A stretch of DNA of 64,000 bases. Source: Allobosea sp. OK403. GTDB lineage: Bacteria > Pseudomonadota > Alphaproteobacteria > Rhizobiales > Beijerinckiaceae. The position numbers and the translations under genes were made by a program. Numbering within the stretch: the first letter of the stretch is position 1; every line of letters begins with the position of its first letter. Below are positions 26,586-34,877 of the stretch, piece after piece. The notes below the pieces were generated by a model. The model was given only the letters and a program-made list of their open reading frames with translations. It was not told the origin of the DNA and ran no database searches. The stretch spans positions 1,095,949 to 1,159,948 of the forward strand of contig NZ_FOQV01000002.1 in the NCBI RefSeq assembly GCF_900113835.1, given 5' to 3'.

Positions 26586-27770
26586 TCACGGCCCCTTCAG
26601 GAGCGCCTCGGTGGCGCGGCGGAGCAATGGCGCCGCCGCGCCCTGGATCTCGTGATCCTGGCTCGCGCGCACACTGGTCAGTTGCGGCACAGCGAGCCCT
26701 TCCATCGCACCCTCCGCCCGAAACAGCGCATCGAAATGCGCCCAGAGCCGCGCATTGGCAACCAGCGGGCCGCTGACGATAATGCGCTGGGGAAAGAGCA
26801 GGCGGCAGGCATTGGCCAGCGCCCGCGCCAGGATGCGCGCGGCCGCATCGATCTCGGGCACGCTCATCAGGTCGCGGCTGGAAAACCGCTCGGCGAGATC
26901 GGCCTCGTCCTCGTCAAGCTCGGGCCAATGGCCGCGCAGGACCGGCAGCAGCGCCCACAGCGCCGCACCGGTCTCCAGGCAAGCGGTGTTGCCGCAACCG
27001 CAGCGCCGCTCGCCAAGCACCGAGAAACGCCAATGGCCGATCTCCCCGAACGGCCCCCCGGCCGGCGCCAGGGGTTCGCCATCGACCGCATGGGCGAGAC
27101 CAATGCCCCAGCCCCAATGCAGCAGCAGCGTTCCGCCCGAGAAACGCCCGGGATCGTGAGCGACGCGGGCGCGCAATTCGGCGTCGAGATTGCGGCAGAT
27201 CTCGACCGGACCGGCGACGGGATCGAGCAGGGCCTGGATGTCGAGACTACGCATGCGCGGCCATCGCGAGGCCATCAGCCAGCGCTTCTCCCGCAGATCG
27301 AGCAGGCCCGATAGTGAGACCACGGTACCGGCATGGGCCATGCCCAGCGGCGTCGCCTCCTTCAACTCGGCCGCCAGACCGCACATTGCGCGCGACATCG
27401 CCTCGTTGTCGGCCTCGGGCGAGAGCGCGACCGCGCGCTCGGCGATGATCTGGCCGTTAAGGTCGACCAACGCACCCATCAGCGACTGGCTGACGACATG
27501 GATCACACTACCGCCAATGCGCCGCGCATTTGCGAGCAGCACGCCGGCCGGCCGGCCTCGCCCCGCCGTTTCCCCAACGCTTTCGACGACGAGGCGGCGC
27601 ACCGTAAGATCGGCGACGACACGCGAGACGGTGCTGGAGCGTAAACCCGAAAGCCGCCCGGCCTCGGCGCGCGACTGGGCGAGCCCCGTCGCGACCAGCC
27701 CATAGACCCGGGCGCGGTCGCGCTCATGGGCATTGGAGAAGATACTCTCATCAAGGCTCGCAAGCGCCAT
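26586..27770 (-). CDS. ROK-family transcriptional repressor (NagC-like)
   Basis: A 394-residue protein with an N-terminal winged helix (about residues 15-75, including GLRSSTVSRVVADLTVRRLV) and a ROK sugar-binding domain. The ROK zinc motif is CGCGNTACLE, and the sugar-binding region is GGPFGEIGHWRF with its conserved His. It is divergent from nagB. Repeated GTTCAAAAATA sites in the 118-bp gap are likely its operators. The inducer is probably an amino-sugar phosphate, by analogy with NagC. Confidence 0.87.
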   Translation of the reverse strand: MALASLDESIFSNAHERDRARVYGLVATGLAQSRAEAGRLSGLRSSTVSRVVADLTVRRLVVESVGETAGRGRPAGVLLANARRIGGSVIHVVSQSLMGALVDLNGQIIAERAVALSPEADNEAMSRAMCGLAAELKEATPLGMAHAGTVVSLSGLLDLREKRWLMASRWPRMRSLDIQALLDPVAGPVEICRNLDAELRARVAHDPGRFSGGTLLLHWGWGIGLAHAVDGEPLAPAGGPFGEIGHWRFSVLGERRCGCGNTACLETGAALWALLPVLRGHWPELDEDEADLAERFSSRDLMSVPEIDAAARILARALANACRLLFPQRIIVSGPLVANARLWAHFDALFRAEGAMEGLAVPQLTSVRASQDHEIQGAAAPLLRRATEALLKGP

Positions 27771-27888
27771 CGCGCTCCCTTTTTAGAACCACACCGTTCA
27801 AAAATATCGATTGCCTTTATCGCGTGCTTTTCTAAACTCGAATGATAGAATTTCAAACAAAAACAAACGCAAACGGTTCAAAAATACC
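27771..27888. promoter_or_regulatory. ROK/nagB divergent promoter region with repeated GTTCAAAAATA sites
   Basis: An AT-rich gap in a GC-rich window. GTTCAAAAATA occurs at 27796-27806 and again at 27876-27886, the latter just before the nagB ATG. A related GGTTCTAAAAAG is on the minus strand just before the ROK start. The 80-base spacing and the repetition suggest binding of the ROK repressor at both ends, possibly with looping (inference). No ribosome binding site is visible before the nagB ATG, since the repeat occupies its place. Confidence 0.55.
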
Positions 27889-28632
27889 ATGCTCGATATC
27901 CGCATCGTTCCCGACAAGGCGACCCTCGGAGCACAGGCTGCCGCGCTCGGCGCGGATGCGATCCGCGCGGCGCTGGCGCGCCATGGCGAGGCGACGATCA
28001 TCGTCGCCACCGGCGCGAGCCAGTTCGAGGTGCTGCAGCATCTCGTCGCGGCCGAGGGCATCGACTGGTCGAAGGTCACGGCCTTCCACCTCGACGAATA
28101 TGTCGGCCTGAGCGAGGCCCATCCGGCGAGCTTCCGGCGCTATCTGCGTGAGCGTTTCGTTGCTCCCCTAGGTGGAGCGGTTACATTCGTCCCCGTCGAT
28201 GGCGAAAACGACCCGCAGGCGGAGACACAGCGGCTGAACGCGCTGATCGCCGGCCGGCGCATCGATGTCTGCTTCGCCGGCATCGGCGAGAACTGCCACC
28301 TCGCCTTCAACGACCCGCCGGCCGATTTCGAGACGACCGAGCCCTATATCGTGGTGACGCTGGACGAAGCCTGCCGCCGCCAGCAATTCGGCGAAGGCTG
28401 GTTCGAGAGCTTTGAGGCCGTGCCGCAGCGCGCGATCTCGATGAGCGTGCGGCAGATCATGACGAGCAAGCTGATCGTCCTCTCCGTGCCCGACGAGCGC
28501 AAGGCCAGGGCGACCCGCGACGCCGTCGAAGGCCCTGTGAGCCCGCTGCACCCGGCCTCGATCCTGCAGACCCACCCCAACACCGTGCTGTTCCTCGACC
28601 CGCCGGCGGCGTCGCTGCTGGCCAAGGCCTGA
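27889..28632 (+). CDS. nagB: Glucosamine-6-phosphate deaminase
   Basis: A 247-residue NagB-family isomerase/deaminase that converts glucosamine 6-phosphate to fructose 6-phosphate and ammonia. Seen are the [13 protein letters not shown] phosphate loop, the catalytic [10 protein letters not shown], and [18 protein letters not shown], a variant of the usual GIGxDGHIAFNEP loop. The ATG at 27889 begins the NagB homology; an upstream GTG or ATG would add residues translated from the operator region. nagA follows nine bases after the stop, in the same frame. Confidence 0.9.
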   Translation: MLDIRIVPDKATLGAQAAALGADAIRAALARHGEATIIVATGASQFEVLQHLVAAEGIDWSKVTAFHLDEYVGLSEAHPASFRRYLRERFVAPLGGAVTFVPVDGENDPQAETQRLNALIAGRRIDVCFAGIGENCHLAFNDPPADFETTEPYIVVTLDEACRRQQFGEGWFESFEAVPQRAISMSVRQIMTSKLIVLSVPDERKARATRDAVEGPVSPLHPASILQTHPNTVLFLDPPAASLLAKA

Positions 28633-28641
28633 GGCGGCGCG

Positions 28642-29682
28642 ATGCTGATCTCGACCGGTCTCGTCGATCTCCAGGTCAACGGCTTCGCCGGCGTCGACTT
28701 CAATTCCGGCACGATCACCGCCGCAGAACTGGACCAGGCGCTGGAAGCGATGCTCGCGACCGGCGTCACGACCTGCCTGCCGACGATCATCACCGCTCAT
28801 CCCGATGAATTGGAGGCGCGCTTCAGGGCGCTCGATGCCGCGGTCTCGGCCAGCCGGCTGGGGCCGGCGATGTGCCCCGGCTACCATCTCGAAGGCCCCT
28901 TCCTGAATCCCGCCGCCGGCTATGCCGGCTGCCACCCGCCCGATGCCATGACAGCAGCCGATTCCGGGCTCGTCGAGCGCCTGGAGAAGGCGCTCGAGCG
29001 GCCGATCCTGATGGTAACGGTCGCGCCGGAAATCGCGGGCGCCACAGCATTGATCGAGGCCATGATCCGGCAAGGGCGCATCGTCGCGCTCGGCCACACC
29101 GCCGCCGATTTCGATCAGGTCGCGGCGGCAGCCGAAGCCGGCGCGACGCTTTCGACCCATCTCGGCAATGGCATGCCGCAGACCGCCCACAAGCTCGCCA
29201 ACCCGATCTTCGCCCAGCTCGCCGAGGACCGGATGTGGGCGAGCTTCATCGCCGACGGCATCCACATCCATCCCAAGGCCCTGCAATCGCTGATCCGGGC
29301 CAAGGGATTGACGCGCTCGATCCTCGTCACCGACGCGGTGGTCGGCGCGGCAGCCAGGCCGGGCCGCTACGATTTCGCCGGCATGAGCGTCGAGCGCCTC
29401 GCCGACGGCTCGGTCCGGCAGACTGGCACCGCCCTGCTCGCGGGCTCGGCGCTGTGCCTCGATGCGGCAATCCGCAACGTCGTCGCCTGGGGGCTCGCAA
29501 CCCCGGATGAAGCGATCGCGATGGGCTCGCGCCACCCGCTCGCCGTGCTTGCGCCGGCCTTGGCCGCTCACGGCATCGCACTCGCGGACAGCGAGGTCGA
29601 ATGGTCCGACGATCTTAGGGTCCGGCGCGCGCGTGTCGACAGAATCGAACGCCGTTTCGGCACGATCGAGACGGTGCATTAG
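28642..29682 (+). CDS. nagA: N-acetylglucosamine-6-phosphate deacetylase, short form
   Basis: A 346-residue amidohydrolase that removes acetate from GlcNAc-6-phosphate. Metal and substrate motifs are present: YHLEGPFLNP (Glu84), ALGHTAADF, STHLGNGMPQ, and VTDAVVG with the catalytic Asp. It starts directly at TGLVDLQVNGFAG, so it lacks about 50 N-terminal residues that form half of the small beta domain in usual NagA. An in-frame stop 12 bases upstream rules out a longer start. A second, full-length nagA is at 57880-59040. Its TAG stop is the start of a repeat element. Confidence 0.85.
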   Translation: MLISTGLVDLQVNGFAGVDFNSGTITAAELDQALEAMLATGVTTCLPTIITAHPDELEARFRALDAAVSASRLGPAMCPGYHLEGPFLNPAAGYAGCHPPDAMTAADSGLVERLEKALERPILMVTVAPEIAGATALIEAMIRQGRIVALGHTAADFDQVAAAAEAGATLSTHLGNGMPQTAHKLANPIFAQLAEDRMWASFIADGIHIHPKALQSLIRAKGLTRSILVTDAVVGAAARPGRYDFAGMSVERLADGSVRQTGTALLAGSALCLDAAIRNVVAWGLATPDEAIAMGSRHPLAVLAPALAAHGIALADSEVEWSDDLRVRRARVDRIERRFGTIETVH

Positions 29683-29730
29683 AGCGTTTTCGAGCGAAGT
29701 GGATACCGGTTCGCGTGAAGAAAACGCGTT
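29680..29730. repeat. CTAGAGC-family element after nagA
   Basis: TAGAGCGTTTTCG... begins with the nagA stop codon. Arms GCGTTTTC (29684-29691) and GAAAACGC (29720-29727) surround GTGGATACCGGTTCGCG. It differs by few bases from the copies at 46581 and 48483. Confidence 0.85.
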
Positions 29731-29766
29731 GGAACTAGCCAGTCACAACAACAGGGGAGAGACCGG

Positions 29767-30960
29767 ATGAAACAGGATCTTACGCGCATCAACCGCCGCG
29801 CGGTGCTGGGCGGTCTGGGCGCAATCGCAGCCGGCGCGCCCGGCGCTTTCGCGGCGTCGCCGGCGCTGCCGAGCGCGCCGGTCGCGATCAGCATCATCGA
29901 TGTCGGCGGCGCACTCGCCCTGATGCAGAAGGCCTTCGAGGATTATCGTACGGCCAACCCCAAGCTGGTCTCGCGTATCGCCTTCGTGAAGGCGCCCGCT
30001 CCCGAGCTCGCCAGCAAGATCAAGGCGCAGCAGGAAGCCGGCCGCGCCGATCTCGACCTCGTCCTCACCGGCAGCGACGGCCTCGCGGCCGGGCTCGACC
30101 AGAAGCTCTGGCTGAAGATCCTGCCCGATTTCGCCGACAAGTTCCCAAAGATCGAAGAGAACTACGAGCCCGCGGCGCTCAACCTGCACAAGGTCCAGGG
30201 CGACGGCTTCGGCGTCGTGGTCAATTACTATCCGTCAGGCCCGCTGCTCGAATACGCCCCCGAGCGGGTGAAGGCCGTGCCGACGACGGCCGAAGAGCTG
30301 CTCGCCTGGGCCAAAGCCAATCCGGGCCGCTTCATGTATGCCCGCCCAACCAATTCGGGACCGGGCCGCACCTTCATGATGGGCCTGCCCTATATCCTCG
30401 GCGACAAGGACCCGCAGGACCCGGTGGGTGGCTGGGACAAGACCTGGGCCTATCTCCAGGAACTCGGCCAATACGTCGAATATTACCCGACCGGTACCGG
30501 CGCGACGATGAAGGAGTTCGGCGACGGCTCGCGCGACATCATCATCTCGACGACCGGCTGGGACATCAATCCGCGCGCGCTCGGCATCGTCCCGAAAGAG
30601 GCCAAGATCCAGACGCTGAAAGGCTTCCACTGGGTCTCGGACGCCTTCTTCATGTGCGTGCCCAAGGGCGTCCCCAACGACCGCCTCGCCGTGGTGCTCG
30701 ACATGATGGCCTATGTGCTCACTCCCAAGGCGCAAGCCTATGCCTATGACGAGGGCTATCTCTATCCGGGCCCGGCGGTGAAGAACGTACCGCTCTCGCT
30801 CGCCCCGGAAAGCAGCCAGAAGGTCATCGCCGAATTCGGCCGGCCGGAATATGCCGACCTCATCGCCAACAACCCGATCGAGCTGCCGCTGAAGCCCGAG
30901 AAGATGGTCGTAGCCTTCCGGAAGTGGGACGAGCTGGTCGGCGCCAAGCGCGCGCGGTAG
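29767..30960 (+). CDS. Tat-exported ABC transporter binding protein, orphan paralogue 2
   Basis: A 397-residue binding protein with a twin-arginine signal (NRRAVLGGLGAIAAGAPGAF, residues 10-29). Large parts match the protein at 15506 almost residue for residue, e.g. TTGWDINPRALGIVPKEAKI and LEYAPERVKAVPTTAEELL. AGGGGAGAG precedes the ATG. It follows nagB-nagA, separated by a repeat, with no permease or ATPase beside it. An amino-sugar or derived glycan ligand is plausible from context (inference). Confidence 0.86.
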   Translation: MKQDLTRINRRAVLGGLGAIAAGAPGAFAASPALPSAPVAISIIDVGGALALMQKAFEDYRTANPKLVSRIAFVKAPAPELASKIKAQQEAGRADLDLVLTGSDGLAAGLDQKLWLKILPDFADKFPKIEENYEPAALNLHKVQGDGFGVVVNYYPSGPLLEYAPERVKAVPTTAEELLAWAKANPGRFMYARPTNSGPGRTFMMGLPYILGDKDPQDPVGGWDKTWAYLQELGQYVEYYPTGTGATMKEFGDGSRDIIISTTGWDINPRALGIVPKEAKIQTLKGFHWVSDAFFMCVPKGVPNDRLAVVLDMMAYVLTPKAQAYAYDEGYLYPGPAVKNVPLSLAPESSQKVIAEFGRPEYADLIANNPIELPLKPEKMVVAFRKWDELVGAKRAR

Positions 30961-31044
30961 CTCTTTCCAATCTTGCCCGGACCCTCGCTGTCATTCCGGA
31001 CAATCGGGATGACGGCGTGTTGCCGAAGCTGGGCAGCCGCCTCG

Positions 31045-32043
31045 TCAGGCCGCGGCCAGCGGCATGACATCGCCCTGGTCGAAGCCGACCGCCACGCTCT
31101 GGCCAGGCCTGAGCGCGGCGATCTCGTCGCTGCCCTCGGCCAGCGCCATGATCTCGCGCCCGCCGGCGCTGAGCAGGATGCGGTAACCCCGGCCGATGAA
31201 GATCACCGACATGATCTCGGCCTGAATCGTCCGGTCGCAGACCCTCGCCTGCTCGCCGAGGCGCGTCTTCTCCGGCCTGACCGCGACCTCGCCTGCTTCC
31301 ATCGCGATAAAATTGCACTCGCCGAGGAAGCTTGCGACGAAACGATTTGCCGGCTTCGCATAGAGCTCCTGCGGGCTCGCCGTCTGAACGATGCGGCCCT
31401 TGTCCATCAGCGCGATCCTGTCGGAGAGGAAGAGCGCCTCCTCCTGATCATGCGTGACATAGACGACGGTCGCGCCGACCGCCGCGTGCAGCCGCTTCAG
31501 TTCCAGCTGGATCGACTGGCGCAGATTCTTGTCGAGCGCGCCGAGCGGCTCGTCCATCAGCAGGATGTCCGGGCGGATGACGAGCGCGCGTGCCAGCGCG
31601 ACACGCTGCTGCTGCCCGCCTGAAAGCTGGCGCGGCTGCCGCTCGGCCAGCGCCGCAAGGTCGACCAGCGCCAGCGCCTCCTCGACGCGGGCATCGACCT
31701 CCCGCTTCGCCAGGCGCCGCATCTCCAGGCCGAAGGCAACGTTGCGGCGCACGCTCATATGCGGGAACAGCGCGTAGTTCTGGAAGACCATGCCGATATT
31801 GCGCTTCGACACCGGTACCGGGCCGATATCCGCGCCTCCAACCAGGATCGCGCCGGCATCATAGCTCTCGAAGCCGGCGATGGTCTTGAGCAGGGTCGTC
31901 TTGCCCGAGCCGGAGGCGCCGAGCAGCGTGCAGAACTCGCCGGCCGCGATCTCCAGAGAGACGCCGTCCAGGGCTTTGGTGCGGCCGTAATGCTTGTCGA
32001 GCGTACGGATCGAGACGGCCTTGCCGAGAGCGGGAATGGTCAT
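31045..32043 (-). CDS. ABC transporter ATPase (PotA type)
   Basis: A 332-residue ATPase. Walker A is GASGSGKTT (residues 42-50), the signature is LSGGQQQRVALARAL, and Walker B is ILLMDEPLGALD. A TOBE-type C-terminus contains AVRPEKTRLG. It starts one base after the stop of the fused permease gene and ends the minus-strand operon that begins at 37389. Confidence 0.9.
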   Translation of the reverse strand: MTIPALGKAVSIRTLDKHYGRTKALDGVSLEIAAGEFCTLLGASGSGKTTLLKTIAGFESYDAGAILVGGADIGPVPVSKRNIGMVFQNYALFPHMSVRRNVAFGLEMRRLAKREVDARVEEALALVDLAALAERQPRQLSGGQQQRVALARALVIRPDILLMDEPLGALDKNLRQSIQLELKRLHAAVGATVVYVTHDQEEALFLSDRIALMDKGRIVQTASPQELYAKPANRFVASFLGECNFIAMEAGEVAVRPEKTRLGEQARVCDRTIQAEIMSVIFIGRGYRILLSAGGREIMALAEGSDEIAALRPGQSVAVGFDQGDVMPLAAA

Positions 32044-32044
32044 G

Positions 32045-33730
32045 TCATGTGCGCTTCGAGACGAGGAGGTTGGCGCCCAGAACCAGGATCGTCACCAGGA
32101 TGATGAGACAGGAGGCGGCGATGATGGTCGGGTCGATCTCGTTCGCGACGCCCTCATACATCAGTTTCGGCAGGGTCCGGCTGCGGATATTGGTCAGGAA
32201 CAGCGCGATCACGACATCGTCGAAGGAGGTGATGAAGGCGAAGATGGCGCCCGCCGCGATGCCCGGCGCGATGCCCGGCAGCATGACCCGGCGAAACATC
32301 GTCGGCCATGAGGCGCCCAGGCCCAGAGCGGCGAGTTCGAGATTGCCGTCGAAGGATTTCAATGCCGCCCGCACGGTGATGAAGACATAGGGCGTCGCCA
32401 GCACGACATGGCCGAGCGTCACGCCCCAGATCGAGCCGACGAGGCCCGTCGGCGCGAGCAGGTAGTAGAGCCCGACCGCCAGGATGATCACCGGCACGAT
32501 CATCGGCAGGATGAACAGCGTCTCGACCAAGGCGCGCCAGCGCGGCTGCATCCGCGAGACCCCGAGCGCAGCAAGCGTACCGAGCCCGACCGAGATCACC
32601 ACCACCAGCCCCGCGATCTGCAGCGAGCGCGTCAGCGCCGCCATCCATTTGCTGGTCGAGAAGAAGTTCTCGTACCAGACCAGGCTGTAGCTGTCGGGCG
32701 GGAAGCTCAGGAAGGGCGAGGAGCCCAGGCTCATTGGGAAGACGATGACGATCGGCGCGATCAGGAAGGCTGCGACCAGCACCGCCGTCGCGACCGTCGC
32801 CCAGCCGCCCCATGAGCGTCCGCGCGAGGTCACGGTGAAGGGCTCGCCCGCCTTGCCGCCGCCGCCCTCGATCAGGCGATCGAGGCCGAAGCGGCGCTGG
32901 AACAGCGCCAGCAGCGAGACCGTCGCAACCAGCAGGACGCTCGCCAACGCCGCCGCAAAAGGCCAGTCGAGCTCCTTGTTGATGTTGGAGGCGATCATCT
33001 GGGCGATCATCGTCTGCCCCGGCCCGCCCATCAGCGCCGGCGTCAGGTAGAAGCCGATCGCGTTCATGAAGACGATCATCGCGCCCGCGACCACGCCCGG
33101 CGCCGTCAGCGGCAGGATGATGCGGCTGAAGATGGTGAGCGGCCCGGCGCCCAGGCCCTCGGCCGCCTGGACCGTCGAAAGTTCGAGACTGCGGAAGGCG
33201 GCATAGAGCGGCAGCACGACGAAGGGCATCAGCACATGCGTCATGCCAATCAGCACGCCCGAGAGATTATAGACGAAGGCAATCGGCGACGAGGTCAAAC
33301 CACCCGCCATCAGGAGCTGGTTCACCACGCCATTGCTCTGCAGCAGGATGATCCAGGCCGTGGTGCGCACCAGCGCGCTCGTCCAGAACGGCAGCAGGAC
33401 CAAGATCAGGAGCAGGTTGCGCGTGCGCGGCCCAACCGTCGCCATGACATAGGCGAGCGGATAGCTCGCCAGCACCGAGAGCCCGGTGACCAGACCCGCA
33501 ATGCCGAAGGTCGTGCCCAGCACCGAGCGATAGACCGGCACGTCGATCAAGCGCTGGAACTGCGCCAGCGTGAAAGCGCCCTCGCCGAAGGCGAGCCGCA
33601 GCAGGGACAGGACCGGCGCGGCGAACAGGACGGCGAGCACGAGCGCGAAGGGCGCGAGGCCGAGCCAGACGGGGAAACCCCGCCCGACCGCGCTGCGGCC
33701 ACGCCCTTCGCTGGTGGCGATCACGGTCAC
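32045..33730 (-). CDS. ABC transporter permease, two permease domains fused
   Basis: A 561-residue protein, about twice the usual permease length. Residues ~20-285 form a PotB-type domain with the EAA loop VQAAEGLGAGPLTIFSRIIL. A linker of Gly, Lys and Glu follows (IEGGGGKAGEPF). Residues ~305-560 form a PotC-type domain with the loop LELAALGLGASWPTMFRRVM. About twelve membrane segments are expected. Such fusions are known in AfuB/FbpB-type transporters. No frameshift is involved; the reading frame is continuous. Confidence 0.9.
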   Translation of the reverse strand: MTVIATSEGRGRSAVGRGFPVWLGLAPFALVLAVLFAAPVLSLLRLAFGEGAFTLAQFQRLIDVPVYRSVLGTTFGIAGLVTGLSVLASYPLAYVMATVGPRTRNLLLILVLLPFWTSALVRTTAWIILLQSNGVVNQLLMAGGLTSSPIAFVYNLSGVLIGMTHVLMPFVVLPLYAAFRSLELSTVQAAEGLGAGPLTIFSRIILPLTAPGVVAGAMIVFMNAIGFYLTPALMGGPGQTMIAQMIASNINKELDWPFAAALASVLLVATVSLLALFQRRFGLDRLIEGGGGKAGEPFTVTSRGRSWGGWATVATAVLVAAFLIAPIVIVFPMSLGSSPFLSFPPDSYSLVWYENFFSTSKWMAALTRSLQIAGLVVVISVGLGTLAALGVSRMQPRWRALVETLFILPMIVPVIILAVGLYYLLAPTGLVGSIWGVTLGHVVLATPYVFITVRAALKSFDGNLELAALGLGASWPTMFRRVMLPGIAPGIAAGAIFAFITSFDDVVIALFLTNIRSRTLPKLMYEGVANEIDPTIIAASCLIILVTILVLGANLLVSKRT

Positions 33731-33740
33731 GCGGCCAGCC

Positions 33741-34877
33741 TCACGACACGAACAAGCGGCGCGGGAAGTTGGTCAGTCGCTCGCAGCCCTTGTCCGTCAC
33801 GGCGATGGTTTCGGACATGCCGAACCCCTTCGCCAGCACATAAGTGTGGAAGGTCATGCCGGGCACGAAGGACCAGCTCGCCTTGGGCTCGGCCTCCAGC
33901 GGCTCGCCGCCATTGGGCTGCAGCATCAGCCCAACCGAGTAGAAGGTCTTGTTGGTATAGGTCTCGCGCAGGCCGGCCGCGAGCACGCCCTCGCGATAGA
34001 TCGTATCGGGCACGGTTGCCGCCACACCGGGTTTCACTGCGGCGATCGCGGCGTCCTGGATGGCGATCAGCTGCTCGACGATGGCGTGCTCGGCATCGGT
34101 CGCCTGCGCCACCTTGATCGGCCGCATGAAGCGGGCGTGGTAGTGCCGGACATTGGGCGTCGTCTCCAACTGGACGATGTCGCCCCGCTCGAGCACGCGA
34201 TCGGAATAGCCGCCATGCAGGTGATAGGCGCGCTCGCCCGAGGAGAGCACGCCCGGCCCCGGCAGGTCGCTGCCGGCGCGGATCATCGCAGCGCAGATCT
34301 CGGCCGCCATCTCACGCTCGCTCGCGCCGGCCTTGGCCGAGGCGATGCCGGCCGCCATGCCGGCTTCCGCAGCCTTGCCGGCAGAGCGCTGATAGGCAAT
34401 CTCGGCGCGGGATTTGATGAAGCGCATTTCTGTGGCGAAACGCGAGGCGTCGCTCCATTGCGCCTCCGGCAAGGCCGCGCGCAAGGCGTCATAACGCGAC
34501 ACGCTCAGCGGCCAGGCCTGCATCTCGACGGCGAGCCGCGCCTTGGCGCCCACCGCCTCGCTGATCGCGCGAGCCGCGACGGCATGGCGATCGTCAGAAT
34601 CGGTCCACATCACCCGTTTGGGGAAGACACAGGTCGCGTCGAGGTAATATTCCTCGACATCGCGGCAAAACAGCACCGGCTCGCCATCGGCCGGGATGAT
34701 CGCGAACTGGAAGCTCGTATAGCCGCGCGTGAAGAAGCCGGTGAGATAGGTCACCGTCTCCGGCAGGAAGGCGATGAACGCATCCTGCCCGGTCCGCACG
34801 AGTTCGGCACGGATCTTGTCGACCCGCGCGAGATAATCCTCGCGCGGGAACCAGTAGCTGGGAGTCGCCATCGTCAT
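33741..34877 (-). CDS. M24-family (pita-bread) protein, creatinase-like, metal site not conserved
   Basis: A 378-residue protein with an N-terminal creatinase domain (about 10-150) and a C-terminal pita-bread domain (about 155-370). The usual metal ligands are changed: the motif with the two Asp ligands reads GDIVQLETTPNVRHYHARFM (Glu238 and Arg249 at the Asp positions), and the HGIGL His is replaced in YSVGLML. The late Glu residues remain (MSETIAV, GCERLT). It may act like metal-free creatinase on a C-N bond rather than as an aminopeptidase. The ATG at 34877 overlaps the binding-protein stop (ATGA). Confidence 0.75.
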   Translation of the reverse strand: MTMATPSYWFPREDYLARVDKIRAELVRTGQDAFIAFLPETVTYLTGFFTRGYTSFQFAIIPADGEPVLFCRDVEEYYLDATCVFPKRVMWTDSDDRHAVAARAISEAVGAKARLAVEMQAWPLSVSRYDALRAALPEAQWSDASRFATEMRFIKSRAEIAYQRSAGKAAEAGMAAGIASAKAGASEREMAAEICAAMIRAGSDLPGPGVLSSGERAYHLHGGYSDRVLERGDIVQLETTPNVRHYHARFMRPIKVAQATDAEHAIVEQLIAIQDAAIAAVKPGVAATVPDTIYREGVLAAGLRETYTNKTFYSVGLMLQPNGGEPLEAEPKASWSFVPGMTFHTYVLAKGFGMSETIAVTDKGCERLTNFPRRLFVS

